Assembly: GCA_964472565.1 (NCBI GenBank)
Contig: CAYYNB010000021.1
Span: 1 to 50,445 of the forward strand
Direction of reading: 5' to 3'
DNA: 50,445 nt
Source: DATAMF01 sp964472565
Lineage (GTDB): Bacteria; Chloroflexota; Anaerolineae; Aggregatilineales; Aggregatilineaceae
Shown here: positions 6,891 to 15,085 of the stretch, one piece after another
Layout: each line of letters opens with the position of its first letter
How positions within the stretch are numbered: the stretch's first letter is position 1
Position numbers and translations under genes: made by a program
Notes under the pieces: model-generated
What the model was told of the DNA's origin: nothing
What the model saw: only the letters and a program-made list of their open reading frames with translations
Databases searched by the model: none

Positions 6891-8208
6891 ACCCCGCACG
6901 ATCCGGCCTGAATGGTCGCTGGTGGTGGATCGGCTGCTGCTGGTCACGCTGCACGTCACCCGCTGGCGCGCTGCAACCCGCACCGAGTTTGATGAGTTCG
7001 GCCTGGATCATGCCGCGTTCCAGGCCTACACCGCCGGTGCGCGGCGGCTGCTCCCCCAGCGGCTGCACGACGAACTGCAAACCCTGGAACGTATGGCCCG
7101 CGATCTTCAGGAACGTTTCTCCTACAAAACGTTGTTTGGGTACCTCATGCCTAAAGCCCGCTACGAAGAGTTTAAGGCGTGGCTTGAGGAGAAACCCGCG
7201 GCTGAACTGCGGCAGTATCTGCACAGCAAAAATCATACGCCCGACTCCTGGAAAACCGCCAGCCTGAAAGCGCGCTGGTTCGCCCTGGCTGAAGAGATCG
7301 CCAGCCAGCGGAATGCCCTGGTTGATGAAATGGTCAATACCTACCGCCCCTCCGCAATTGTGCGTTGGCGCATATCCAACCATCTCCCCAAAGACAGCCC
7401 GGTTGATCCGCCGGATGAATGGCTCGATGAGGTGCTGATGGAGATGGTGCATCGCATCCCCAACGCCGACGAAATCCGGCGGCTGTTTACGCTGGATGTC
7501 ATTCCAGCATTTGTCGAAGCACCGGATGAAGCAGTGAAGGCCGTCAAGCTCGAAGACATCCAGCGTGACCAGGAAGAAGTGACCCGCCGGCTGAATGAAC
7601 TCGATCACATCTACATCGACGCCGAACGGGAAAAGAAGCGGCTGGAACTGGCAGCCGAGCGCGAACGGCTCCACCGCGAGCAGCGCATCACCGAGGAAGT
7701 GATCGCCCACGAAAAGCAGTTACGCCAGGAGCGCATCGACAACACCTTGAATGAGGTGGCCGGGCAGTTGCACCAGTTGGTGTATGGTGCGGTGGTGGAT
7801 GGCCTGCAGATGGTCCGCGAAAAGGACCAGGTCCACCCGCGTTGGGTAGGCCGGGTGAAGAACCTGGTCGAGCAGGTTCGTCTGCTCAACTTCACCGATG
7901 ACACCGAACTCGCGCGGGTGTGCGACGAGTTAGAGCAGCTTGCCGATGGCGCGGCCAGCAAAGCCAACACCGCGCGAGTGCGTGAGGCGCTGGTCGATGT
8001 CGGCATTTCGCTCAAGGCCGACCTGGTGGCCGCCAATGTCCGCAGCCGCAGCGCCCGCGATCTGGGCATCCCCGACAACCCCATGCCGGACCTGGTGCGC
8101 CGGGCGCGTCGCGAACAGCGGGACGCTCTATTCAGCGGCGGCGAGCAAACTTCTGCACCAAGCCTGGAACGCGCCGCCCGCACATTGGAAGCCGCCGTTA
8201 CGGTTTAG
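6880..8208 (+). CDS. 442-residue helical coiled-coil protein
   Basis: The protein is almost entirely helical. Residues about 230-300 form a strongly charged Glu/Arg/Lys coiled coil (AEREKKRLELAAERERLHREQ), and a second helical domain follows to the end. No catalytic motif or membrane segment is visible. It overlaps the previous gene. Its ribosome binding site is weak, so coupling to the upstream gene is likely. A recombination-accessory or structural role is possible but unsupported. Its size and position make it a main product of the early arm. Confidence 0.6.
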   Translation: MTVEPRTIRPEWSLVVDRLLLVTLHVTRWRAATRTEFDEFGLDHAAFQAYTAGARRLLPQRLHDELQTLERMARDLQERFSYKTLFGYLMPKARYEEFKAWLEEKPAAELRQYLHSKNHTPDSWKTASLKARWFALAEEIASQRNALVDEMVNTYRPSAIVRWRISNHLPKDSPVDPPDEWLDEVLMEMVHRIPNADEIRRLFTLDVIPAFVEAPDEAVKAVKLEDIQRDQEEVTRRLNELDHIYIDAEREKKRLELAAERERLHREQRITEEVIAHEKQLRQERIDNTLNEVAGQLHQLVYGAVVDGLQMVREKDQVHPRWVGRVKNLVEQVRLLNFTDDTELARVCDELEQLADGAASKANTARVREALVDVGISLKADLVAANVRSRSARDLGIPDNPMPDLVRRARREQRDALFSGGEQTSAPSLERAARTLEAAVTV

Positions 8209-8214
8209 TAAGCT

Positions 8215-8234
8215 GGGTGCGGGTTTCCGCACCC
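8215..8234 (+). terminator. perfect 8-bp hairpin
   Basis: GGGTGCGG (8215-8222), loop GTTT, CCGCACCC (8227-8234), seven bases after the stop of the coiled-coil gene. It is tight and GC-rich, with no T-run. Confidence 0.6.
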
Positions 8235-8262
8235 TAGACTATAAATAAAGAAAGGAATCAAG

Positions 8263-8664
8263 ATGACTATTCGAGCCGGTGATACGGTGTTGCACCTCAA
8301 ATCAGGTGAAAAATGGGTTGTCGCGGCGGTGGAGCCAAACGGCCAGCACTTGTGCCCGATGGGCTGGCCGGAAAGTATTGCCCTGACCGAAGACTGCCAG
8401 TTACTTGAGGCAGCTTCAGACGAACAGCACCAACAGACACTCTTGGAGGTGCTGAAACCCGGCGACGTATCAGGCATTCGAGATCAATGGGCCTTTGAGA
8501 ACTTACTGGTCCTTCATGGTGTGTATGCCAACACTAATCTCAAAAGATTACAGCGGCACTGCTCACGAGCATATGAGGCCTACCAGAACAGCTTAAACGC
8601 CGTGCGCTTATTCAAACAGAAAATCCGCAGCGGCGAACTACTGCCCACCAAGAAAGAGGTGTAG
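8263..8664 (+). CDS. conserved-looking phage hypothetical protein
   Basis: The 133-residue product opens with a strand-rich domain (RAGDTVLHLKSGEKWVVAAV ... CPMGWPE ... EDCQLLE) of a type I associate with short phage proteins of unknown function that begin with GDTVLH and a GWPE segment. The C-terminal half is helical. AAAGGA precedes the ATG. It starts a new block after the hairpin at 8215-8234 and is followed two bases later by a small membrane-protein gene. Confidence 0.6.
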   Translation: MTIRAGDTVLHLKSGEKWVVAAVEPNGQHLCPMGWPESIALTEDCQLLEAASDEQHQQTLLEVLKPGDVSGIRDQWAFENLLVLHGVYANTNLKRLQRHCSRAYEAYQNSLNAVRLFKQKIRSGELLPTKKEV

Positions 8665-8665
8665 C

Positions 8666-8779
8666 ATGTTCGGCTTTGTGATCGGCTTCCTGATTGGCGG
8701 TCCATTTGGCGTGCTGCTGATGGCGCTGCTCGTCATTGCTCGCCGCAACGACCCTGCTGCTCGCGCAGACCGAGAATGA
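8666..8779 (+). CDS. 37-residue single-pass membrane protein
   Basis: ATG at 8666 follows AAAGAGG at good spacing. The peptide is one hydrophobic segment with Gly motifs (residues 2-24) followed by a short Arg-containing cytoplasmic-type tail. The next start is four bases after the stop. Its short length and composition suit a small regulatory membrane peptide, but nothing more specific can be said. Confidence 0.6.
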   Translation: MFGFVIGFLIGGPFGVLLMALLVIARRNDPAARADRE

Positions 8780-8782
8780 GCA

Positions 8783-9043
8783 ATGGCTATAACCCGTCCC
8801 GCCCGAACAGCCTTAATCCTCACACTGGCTGAACATGGAAAAAGCGTTTTAGAGGCGACTGTGGCAGTTGATTCGATGCTCGAATTTGAGCCTCTATCTG
8901 TCGAAGAATTGGAAGATCAGCACACCAAAACCAAACAAGTATATGAAGACTACGAACGCCATTTGGAGAAGCTGGGTTTGATGCTTCTCACTCTGGAAGC
9001 CAAAATCGAAGCGAAGAAAAAGGAGAATAATTTGCAGCCATAA
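8783..9043 (+). CDS. 86-residue helical hypothetical protein
   Basis: The product starts with a basic amphipathic region and ends in a coiled-coil-like helix rich in Glu and Lys (about 45-84). It begins four bases after the membrane-peptide gene, so co-expression is likely. No family recognised. Confidence 0.5.
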   Translation: MAITRPARTALILTLAEHGKSVLEATVAVDSMLEFEPLSVEELEDQHTKTKQVYEDYERHLEKLGLMLLTLEAKIEAKKKENNLQP

Positions 9044-9073
9044 CCGGCGCTGGCTCCGCCACCATCTACAGTC

Positions 9074-9114
9074 GGCAGAGAGCGGCAACTCTTGGCGGGG
9101 ATGCGCTCTCTGCC
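9074..9114 (+). terminator. 11-bp perfect inverted repeat
   Basis: GGCAGAGAGCG (9074-9084) pairs with CGCTCTCTGCC (9104-9114) across 19 bases, between two early genes. There is no T-tract. Terminator, attenuator or processing site. Confidence 0.45.
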
Positions 9115-9140
9115 TCTACCTTTGCGTGAAAGGCAGATTC

Positions 9141-9392
9141 ATGATACCCACAGTCATACCAGAACACAACCTCCCGTTTATCGATTTGCGGGTGGGCCGA
9201 GCCGTAGTTTCCCGGTATCTTCAAACCTCTGAACGGTTTGTCTACACGTCGCAGCCCGCGCTCAATTGGGAAGCCCTCGAAGCTGATGCCATACGCCAGA
9301 TCGGGGATATGGTGGGCAGCCCCGAAGATGGTCACTACCCGTGCCCGCCCGAACTGGCCGCGCGCGCCGAGTGGCCGCCCGCTGATAGATGA
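9141..9392 (+). CDS. 83-residue hypothetical protein
   Basis: The ATG at 9141 follows AAAGGCAG; a GTG at 9126 is an alternative. The product is acidic and mixed alpha/beta, with a conserved-looking core (LPFIDLRVGRAVVSRYLQ). No family recognised. Confidence 0.5.
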   Translation: MIPTVIPEHNLPFIDLRVGRAVVSRYLQTSERFVYTSQPALNWEALEADAIRQIGDMVGSPEDGHYPCPPELAARAEWPPADR

Positions 9393-9408
9393 GTAGAAAG
9401 GTTAGACC

Positions 9409-9825
9409 ATGCGTGCCGCCATGTTGAGCACGGAACGGCTGCTGGACGGCAGCAAAAGCGCATTACTCGTGCCGTCGATTTCGTTGGATCGTTACCGCGA
9501 AACAAACACCAACCCCTGGTGCAGCCGCGACGACGGTTTTGAGCACGGCAAGCAGGTGTTTGAGGCGGAGATTGCCCGGCGGTTCATCTGCACCGAGGGG
9601 GAAGTTTTCCCGGTCCTCTCACTTCAGACACGCCAATCTATTCAGGTCCAGGCGGTAGAAATTCGGATGGTCGAATGCTCACGCCTGACCGACGCTGAAC
9701 TGATCGAGCTTGGTTATACCAACCGCACCAGCTATCAGATTGAGATTGGTAACTTTTTAGGGGGACAGCGCGCCTGGTTCGTCCGGCTTATTCCCCTGAT
9801 CCATTCTACGCCCCACATCAACTAA
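9409..9825 (+). CDS. ASCH-like domain protein
   Basis: The 138-residue product has the order of an ASCH/PUA-like barrel: an N-terminal strand with SKSALLVPSI, a middle DGFEHGKQVFEAEI segment, and a C-terminal part with VQAVEIRMVECSRLTDAELIELGY, where ASCH proteins carry a strand followed by a (L/T)DE-A helix and a conserved Gly. ASCH domains bind RNA or modified nucleosides. No active-site residues can be assigned. This is a pattern-based call. It is the last gene before a strong hairpin at 9843. Confidence 0.4.
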   Translation: MRAAMLSTERLLDGSKSALLVPSISLDRYRETNTNPWCSRDDGFEHGKQVFEAEIARRFICTEGEVFPVLSLQTRQSIQVQAVEIRMVECSRLTDAELIELGYTNRTSYQIEIGNFLGGQRAWFVRLIPLIHSTPHIN

Positions 9826-9842
9826 ATCTATATCTTCCTACC

Positions 9843-9873
9843 CTCCTATTCTCTGTCTTACGGAGAATAGGAG
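9843..9873 (+). terminator. 11-bp perfect inverted repeat
   Basis: CTCCTATTCTC (9843-9853) pairs with GAGAATAGGAG (9863-9873) across a 9-base loop, 18 bases after the ASCH-like gene. A clear stem but no T-run. Confidence 0.55.
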
Positions 9874-10094
9874 ATGTCTCCTGTTGCTTCAAGACGGTAC
9901 ACATGGCACAATATGATTACCTTAACAATTGAATATGGAGTGCGGCAAAAATAACTTCCAAGCGGGGATCACCGCGCAAGCCCAAAGCCGCCGAAGGGAC
10001 AACCCAACGAGCGCAGGAAAGAGTAAAGCCCCAGGACGACACCCCAGGGCTTCCACTCTCTATCGACCGAGTCAGTACGAAAGGAGTAAGGTAA
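9874..10094 (+). pseudogene. small gene apparently split by a frameshift
   Basis: A 26-codon frame (ATG 9874, or ATG 9913) ends at TAA 9952-9954 after a run of five A (9947-9951). Moving one base back at that run opens a second frame of 47 codons, basic and protein-like (SKRGSPRKPKAAEG), which stops at 10092-10094 beside the next gene's start. That second frame has no start codon of its own. Either it is a decayed or sequencing-affected gene or it is expressed by a -1 shift. Chance cannot be excluded. Confidence 0.3.
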
Positions 10095-10096
10095 GT

Positions 10097-10423
10097 ATGG
10101 CATCGAATGACGATTTGGGCAAGCTCCACGAACTGGGCATCATCATTCCCTATATGGGAAAGGAAGATGACCAGTGGATCGAATTCGCGCGTGAACAGTT
10201 GTTCACACGCTACGATCTGGTGGATGTGGGAGGCGGTTTGGGGCGACGGGTGAAAGATGGCATCGCGTTGGAATTTCCCATCGTGGTCATCGCCGCCTAC
10301 ACGCCCACCCTCCGAGACTTCGATCTCACCTTCGTATGCGGGTTGGGGTTGCGAGTTTTCTGGGGGTTAGATGAACGGCCAGAAATCGCTATCTTCGCGG
10401 ATAACGACATCCTGACGTTCTAA
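10097..10423 (+). CDS. 108-residue hypothetical protein
   Basis: AAGGAG and AAGGT stand before the ATG at 10097. Upstream in-frame starts add only a basic shadow-like stretch. The product is mixed alpha/beta with a hydrophobic strand (IALEFPIVVIAAY) in the middle and an acidic end. No family recognised. Confidence 0.5.
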   Translation: MASNDDLGKLHELGIIIPYMGKEDDQWIEFAREQLFTRYDLVDVGGGLGRRVKDGIALEFPIVVIAAYTPTLRDFDLTFVCGLGLRVFWGLDERPEIAIFADNDILTF

Positions 10424-10430
10424 AACTGCC

Positions 10431-10457
10431 GGGGTCGCAGGCTGGTTCTGCGGCCCC
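10431..10457 (+). terminator. 10-bp hairpin terminator
   Basis: GGGGTCGCAG (10431-10440) pairs with CTGCGGCCCC (10448-10457), with one T-G pair and a 7-base loop, right after the stop of the preceding gene. Moderately T-rich sequence follows. Confidence 0.55.
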
Positions 10458-10510
10458 CTTGCCCTTATCGTTTCGATGTACCCAATGAGTGAGACACAGG
10501 GAGAACAACC

Positions 10511-10732
10511 ATGAATACCGTGCCCATCAAAGCAGTCTTAAGCGCCGATCAGGATGCGGCGCTGGATACCTACATTGATTGGTTTGCCAGGCAGTATGGA
10601 ATAACCTTAACCAAAAGTCAGGTTTTTCGCACAGCACTCGGCAAACTGATTCAGGATGCCGGAATTACCTGGCCGCCCGATCCGCAGCATGGCGGGGATC
10701 GGCGGTCTGAGGATACTCGAAAAAAGGAGTAG
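10511..10732 (+). CDS. ribbon-helix-helix-like small protein
   Basis: The 73-residue product begins with a short strand (PIKAVLSAD), followed by two helices separated by a turn (DAALDTYIDWFARQYG / TLTKSQVFRTALGKLIQDAG). This pattern resembles CopG/Arc ribbon-helix-helix DNA-binding proteins. The C-terminal tail HGGDRRSEDTRKK is charged. GGGAG precedes the ATG. It may regulate the short operon it heads (to 11205). Confidence 0.5.
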   Translation: MNTVPIKAVLSADQDAALDTYIDWFARQYGITLTKSQVFRTALGKLIQDAGITWPPDPQHGGDRRSEDTRKKE

Positions 10733-10735
10733 AAG

Positions 10736-10966
10736 ATGTTTGTTGGTACCGTATTTGAAGGATTGCCCGCTGAGCAGCGGCAGGCCGTCTTAAATCTGAA
10801 TGGCAGCTTGCTCACCCGTCTGCACGAGATGGAAGTGGCTCTCTCAGCCGAGGGTAAGGCTGCCGGGCTGGAAAACGACCTGATCGCCGAAACGCTCGGC
10901 TGGCTCCAGGTGGCAATCAATGACGCCCAACGTTTGAATGTCTATCTGGAAAGTGAGGCGCGATGA
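10736..10966 (+). CDS. 76-residue helical hypothetical protein
   Basis: AAAAGGAG lies before the ATG. The product is nearly all helix, acidic, with heptad-like hydrophobic spacing. The stop overlaps the next ATG (ATGA), so the two small acidic proteins are probably made together and could pair. No family recognised. Confidence 0.55.
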   Translation: MFVGTVFEGLPAEQRQAVLNLNGSLLTRLHEMEVALSAEGKAAGLENDLIAETLGWLQVAINDAQRLNVYLESEAR

Positions 10967-11205
10967 ACACAGAGGAACGTATACAACTGCTGCAAGACGC
11001 GCAAGGTCTGATCTACGAGGCGATTGAAGCCATCCGCACGGCGCTGCACGATACACGTGAGCTTCGTGGCGCAGAAAGTTATGTGCTGGCTGAACTGGCG
11101 ATGTGCGCCGGCGAAGAACATCAGTACATCGGCCAGCAGCCCTACAATCTGGATGAACTGATCCGCGCCTTCAGCGGCGAGAATGAGGATAATGACGAGG
11201 AATAA
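10963..11205 (+). CDS. 80-residue acidic helical protein
   Basis: It overlaps the previous gene by four bases. The product is helical with an acidic C-terminus (NEDNDEE). It is the last gene of the rightward arm and is followed by a hairpin and then, head to head, by the 3' end of the restriction enzyme gene. Function unknown. Confidence 0.55.
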   Translation: MNTEERIQLLQDAQGLIYEAIEAIRTALHDTRELRGAESYVLAELAMCAGEEHQYIGQQPYNLDELIRAFSGENEDNDEE

Positions 11206-11210
11206 AAAGA

Positions 11211-11230
11211 GCCGCCCATAGAGGGACGGC
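11211..11230 (+). terminator. hairpin ending the rightward arm
   Basis: GCCG-CCC (11211-11217) pairs with GGG-A-CGGC (11223-11230) with one bulged A. It follows the stop at 11205 by five bases and lies between convergent transcription units. Confidence 0.45.
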
Positions 11231-11306
11231 AGGTGGGGTCGGCGAGGGCTGACCTCACCATTATTAAGTAGATGAACATGCCCTACGCCACGAAATTCTG
11301 AAGTCC

Positions 11307-14174
11307 CTACCGGCCTGCCCGCTCCAAGTTCAATTCTAGTAGCAGCCGCAGAATCTCTTCCTCGTCACCCAGCACATCATATTCCCACCCATACGCATCA
11401 CACACGGCGCGATCCAGCGCCTCATGCAGTTCCGCCAGGCGGGGCGCGAAGTCACCGGCTGCCGGGATGATCTTGGGATGGCTTTTGCCTTCGGCGGGCG
11501 GTTCGCCGCGAAAGACCAGCAGCGCGTTGTAGAGGTTGGTCAGCGTGCGCTGTTCCAGCGCCTTGCCAGAGACGCCGGGCGGATTAAGCCACGCTTCGCG
11601 CTCATCGTTTAGCTGTTGCGCGGCAGCGCTGATGGCACGATAGGCCGGGTGATCGTTGGGTTCCTGGCCGGGCGGCCAGGGAAACGGAAAGGTTTCAAAG
11701 GAATTGGACGGCGTGTATCGCGGACGATCTTCGAGCGAGGTCCCCGTGCGCAGCGCCCATAATTCGTGGAAGCGCGAGTGCAGTACGCCGAAGAAATAAT
11801 CATCTTCGCGAGCAACTACCGTTAACAGGTGGGATGGAAGGATTTCATTCGTTAGCCAAACGATCAAACGATGCTTGGATACAATGGGTACTGCACACCA
11901 GCGGCTTAGATTTTTCACCGCCTGTTTCATTTCGGCTCTTGGACGCCAATGTCGCCACCAGGGGTACTCGTGAGGAATTGTATTGGTTTCGAGACGATAT
12001 GTCTTTACGTGTTCCTCAGCAAAGGTATACGGCTCGATATATTCTTTGATCTCCTCAAGCGTTCTATCCCCAAAGTCAATAATCCAGTTTCTTTCACTTC
12101 GTCTGACAAGATCGCTGGCGTTGGCATATCTCTTGAGAACATCTCGGTTTGATAGGCGCGCAGCTAACCACTGTTCAGCAGTATTTTCATCGACTACAAA
12201 CGGACCTAACTGAGCGACGCCGATAAATGCGATGCCCTGGTTTTGGGCTAGCTGCTTTGCTTGTGTTAGGTCAAAGGAACCGGATAGGTCTGCATTGATT
12301 TTATTAACAGGCTTACCATCGAGCGTTTTTTCTGACTCAGTGCCATTGTCGAAACCGATCATCGCTACGCGGACGGCAGCACCATCTAAAATCCAGTCCC
12401 GATCTGACCAGGCCATAAAAATATTGCCGCTTTCCTTGATGCGTTTTAGCACAGGAAGGTTTGCACCCATAGCTATCGAATTGGTGGCGAGTAGGCCAGC
12501 TCGCTCAGCTCGACCCTGCTCGATCATCTGCCGTGCCCTCTCGAACCAGTAAGTTACTAAGTCGGAAAAAGCAGGTAATCGCCCTTCGTAAACTTGGCGG
12601 ACCTGGGCAACATACTTTTCTCCCATCTCGCCTATCATTTTCTTTGCACCTAAGAAGGGTGGGTTGCTGACGATCACATCCACGCTCGGCCACTCCGGTT
12701 CGACCGGATTCCCCGCCTCGTCAAACGCCAGAATCGCATCCATCTGCTGGATGTTGCGCAACGGTTCCAGGATCGGCTCCTTGAACGATAGATAACCGTT
12801 GTTCTGCTGCCACTGGATATACCCGATCCACACCACAATACTCGCCAGGTCATGCGCGATGGGGTTAATCTCGATCCCGTATAACTGCCGGGGATGAACT
12901 TCGGGCAGCGCCAGCGGCAGATCGATCCACAGCGGGTGCTGGATCACTTCCTTTTCCATATCCTTGAGCAGTTGCAGCGAGATATAGAGGAAGTTGCCCG
13001 ATCCGCACGCCGGATCGAGTACCGTCACGCTGCGCAGTTGGTGCAGCATCTGCTCCCGCAGCGCCAGCAGCTTATCGCCGTAATCCTTAATCCGCCGCCG
13101 GTTGCCCTCGGCCAGCGCAGCCTCAAACCCTTCTCGGATCGGCGCGGCTTCGGCCTGGATGGTTTCCCATTCTCGGCGCAGCGGCTGCATCAGGACCGGC
13201 TCAACGATCAGCAGAATGTCATCACGGCTGGTGTAGTGCGCGCCAAGCTGGGCGCGTTTCGAAGGATCGAGGCTGCGTTCAAACATCGTGCCGAAGATCG
13301 CCGGTTCGACAGCGGACCAGTCGAGGTGGCAGGCCTGCTCCAGCGCGGCCAGCGCCTCCAAGCTTAATTCCTCCACCACCACATCCTCAAACAGCAGCCC
13401 ATCAAAGTAGGGAATATCGCGAAAAAACGCTTTGCCGCCGTCGGCCATTGCCTGGAAAAGCTGCTCGGCGTAGTATTGAAAGTCCTTCGGTTTCTGGCGT
13501 GTCTGCTCAATAATCTCGGTGAACAAGCCGCGTCCATTCCCGCCGGCGGGCAGCAGTCCCACGTCCTCGGCAAACAGGCAGAAAACCAGCTTGGTCAGAA
13601 AGTGCGCGATCCGGTCCGGGCTGGCTTCCCAGGAACGCATGTTGTCGGCGACCTTCTTGAACACATCGGCGGCGCTCGCTGTGACCTGAGCCGACGTTCG
13701 ATCCGGATGGAGTTGATCCGGATCGAAGAATAACGCACGCAGAATCCGCTGGAACCGAGGCCGGGTGATGTCGGCGTTGGTGAAGGTGGTGATTTTCTTT
13801 TCGGTGTTGGGCCAGTTGGTGTGAATCTCCCAGTGTTCGATGTCGCAGACGATCAGCAGGGGTGGGTTGTACAGGTTCTCGCGGTAGCGCAGAAGCTGCT
13901 GGTAGGCATCGTCCAGGGTTTTGTATTTCCCTTTGCCCTTGTACTCAATGGCAAAATGCCCCTTGTACCAGACATCGGCATAGCCCTGGCCGCCGGTGGT
14001 GGTTTTCATCCCGGCTTCGAAGCAGAAGAAGGTGCCGTCCGGGTCCAGTTCGGCGGGCGTTTGGTGGCCGACCAACCGGCAGACATCCATAAAATGTTCC
14101 TGGTAGCTGGCGCGCTCTTTGAGTTCAGTACGTTCCCACTTCTGGACAAAGTGATCAGGGGTAAAAGCGGACAT
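11307..14174 (-). CDS. MmeI-like type IIL restriction-modification enzyme
   Basis: The 955-residue protein carries nuclease and adenine-specific methyltransferase in one chain. Near the N-terminus Asp67, Glu77 and Lys79 (D-x9-EYK) fit a PD-(D/E)xK nuclease. Helical spacer sequence follows, then SAM-binding motif I DPACGSGN at about 387-394 and catalytic motif IV NPPF at 504-507. The rest should hold the target recognition domain and a C-terminal helical domain. Length and order match MmeI-type enzymes, which cut and methylate with one specificity. AAAGGA precedes the ATG at 14174. No separate subunits are adjacent. It likely protects the lysogen from other phages. The part encoding the recognition domain is visibly more AT-rich than the rest. 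Confidence 0.88.
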   Translation of the reverse strand: MSAFTPDHFVQKWERTELKERASYQEHFMDVCRLVGHQTPAELDPDGTFFCFEAGMKTTTGGQGYADVWYKGHFAIEYKGKGKYKTLDDAYQQLLRYRENLYNPPLLIVCDIEHWEIHTNWPNTEKKITTFTNADITRPRFQRILRALFFDPDQLHPDRTSAQVTASAADVFKKVADNMRSWEASPDRIAHFLTKLVFCLFAEDVGLLPAGGNGRGLFTEIIEQTRQKPKDFQYYAEQLFQAMADGGKAFFRDIPYFDGLLFEDVVVEELSLEALAALEQACHLDWSAVEPAIFGTMFERSLDPSKRAQLGAHYTSRDDILLIVEPVLMQPLRREWETIQAEAAPIREGFEAALAEGNRRRIKDYGDKLLALREQMLHQLRSVTVLDPACGSGNFLYISLQLLKDMEKEVIQHPLWIDLPLALPEVHPRQLYGIEINPIAHDLASIVVWIGYIQWQQNNGYLSFKEPILEPLRNIQQMDAILAFDEAGNPVEPEWPSVDVIVSNPPFLGAKKMIGEMGEKYVAQVRQVYEGRLPAFSDLVTYWFERARQMIEQGRAERAGLLATNSIAMGANLPVLKRIKESGNIFMAWSDRDWILDGAAVRVAMIGFDNGTESEKTLDGKPVNKINADLSGSFDLTQAKQLAQNQGIAFIGVAQLGPFVVDENTAEQWLAARLSNRDVLKRYANASDLVRRSERNWIIDFGDRTLEEIKEYIEPYTFAEEHVKTYRLETNTIPHEYPWWRHWRPRAEMKQAVKNLSRWCAVPIVSKHRLIVWLTNEILPSHLLTVVAREDDYFFGVLHSRFHELWALRTGTSLEDRPRYTPSNSFETFPFPWPPGQEPNDHPAYRAISAAAQQLNDEREAWLNPPGVSGKALEQRTLTNLYNALLVFRGEPPAEGKSHPKIIPAAGDFAPRLAELHEALDRAVCDAYGWEYDVLGDEEEILRLLLELNLERAGR

Positions 14175-14243
14175 GATAAGAATTCCTTTGGCCCGTCAAG
14201 GTTACTCTTGTGAGCGTCAGTATAGCACCGAAGACATCAGGTG

Positions 14244-14277
14244 AAAAAACAAAAAGGACCGCTGAGCACCGGTCCTT
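14244..14277 (-). terminator. intrinsic terminator after the receiver-domain gene
   Basis: Read on the minus strand: stem AAGGACCG / CGGTCCTT (14270-14277 / 14254-14261), 8-base loop, then a tract of T interrupted once. It lies between the receiver gene (ends 14430) and the restriction gene (starts 14174), so the two are transcribed separately. Confidence 0.75.
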
Positions 14278-14429
14278 ATTAATCGAATTGGTGAGTTGGG
14301 GAAAATGCTTCGGGAAAAGCAGGTATTCGAGGTAGGTGTAGGCCAATTTGATTGTCTATAAAAATAACACCGCCGCGTTACGATGAACATTACAAAGGGG
14401 CAGTTACGTTTTTTTACCCGTCTGTTTCT

Positions 14430-14810
14430 CTATTGAAAAACCGAGCCGACTACCCCCAGCAGGTAATCAATGTCGAACGGTTTGGTCAAGTATGATCTCG
14501 CCCCTAACGCCAGTCCTCGATGGTGTAAGCTTGGTTCAGTATCAGCCGTCAAAAAAATGACAGGGATCGAACGGGTTCGTTCATCTTCTTGTAACGCTTG
14601 CAACAGGTCCAAACCGCTTATATCGGGGAGACGTATATCGGCGAGGATCAGGTCTGGTGGGCTGGTTTGAACAATTTGAAGTGCCTCTTGGCCCTTCATT
14701 GCGACTGCGACTTGATACTCAGCCAGATCTAAAACGATCTGTAAAGCCTCGATCATATAATTATCGTCGTCAACGATCAGGATGACAGGCGAACGAGACG
14801 GTGTTTTCAT
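14430..14810 (-). CDS. orphan CheY-like receiver-domain protein
   Basis: The 126-residue protein is a single receiver domain with all key residues: an acidic cluster in LIVDDDNY at about 14-16, phospho-acceptor Asp58 (LADIRLPD), Thr88 (LTAD) and Lys110 (LTKPF). There is no output domain. Such proteins relay phosphate or bind partners. No histidine kinase is encoded in the window, so it probably depends on host kinases. AAGGGAG precedes the ATG. It is a monocistronic unit with its own terminator. Confidence 0.9.
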   Translation of the reverse strand: MKTPSRSPVILIVDDDNYMIEALQIVLDLAEYQVAVAMKGQEALQIVQTSPPDLILADIRLPDISGLDLLQALQEDERTRSIPVIFLTADTEPSLHHRGLALGARSYLTKPFDIDYLLGVVGSVFQ

Positions 14811-14889
14811 GATGGCTCCCTTGAGCTGACATCAGACCTTATAAACACGCTGAGCTTAGTCAATCCTTTTATAAGCAGTATAACATATA

Positions 14890-14919
14890 TTGACGAAGCA
14901 TTTACAGTTTACTTATTTT
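14890..14919 (+). promoter_or_regulatory. possible promoter for the 15086 gene
   Basis: TTGACG (14890-14895), an 18-bp spacer and TATTTT (14914-14919) lie in the AT-rich 275-bp gap 14811-15085. The match is moderate and the distance to the gene is about 165 bp. I see no gene in the rest of the gap. Confidence 0.3.
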
Positions 14920-15085
14920 TTATCTCGATAAGGTTGATAAATATACAATCTATTACAAGAATGCCGTAAATTCACTTCTATACGTCTTATATTTTAATCC
15001 TCTATCAAGTGCCGTTAGTCAGTAAGTTCTCTCTTACAGCTAATCCGTGCTATGCTGAAAATCGATAACATCACTGAAGGGGATC

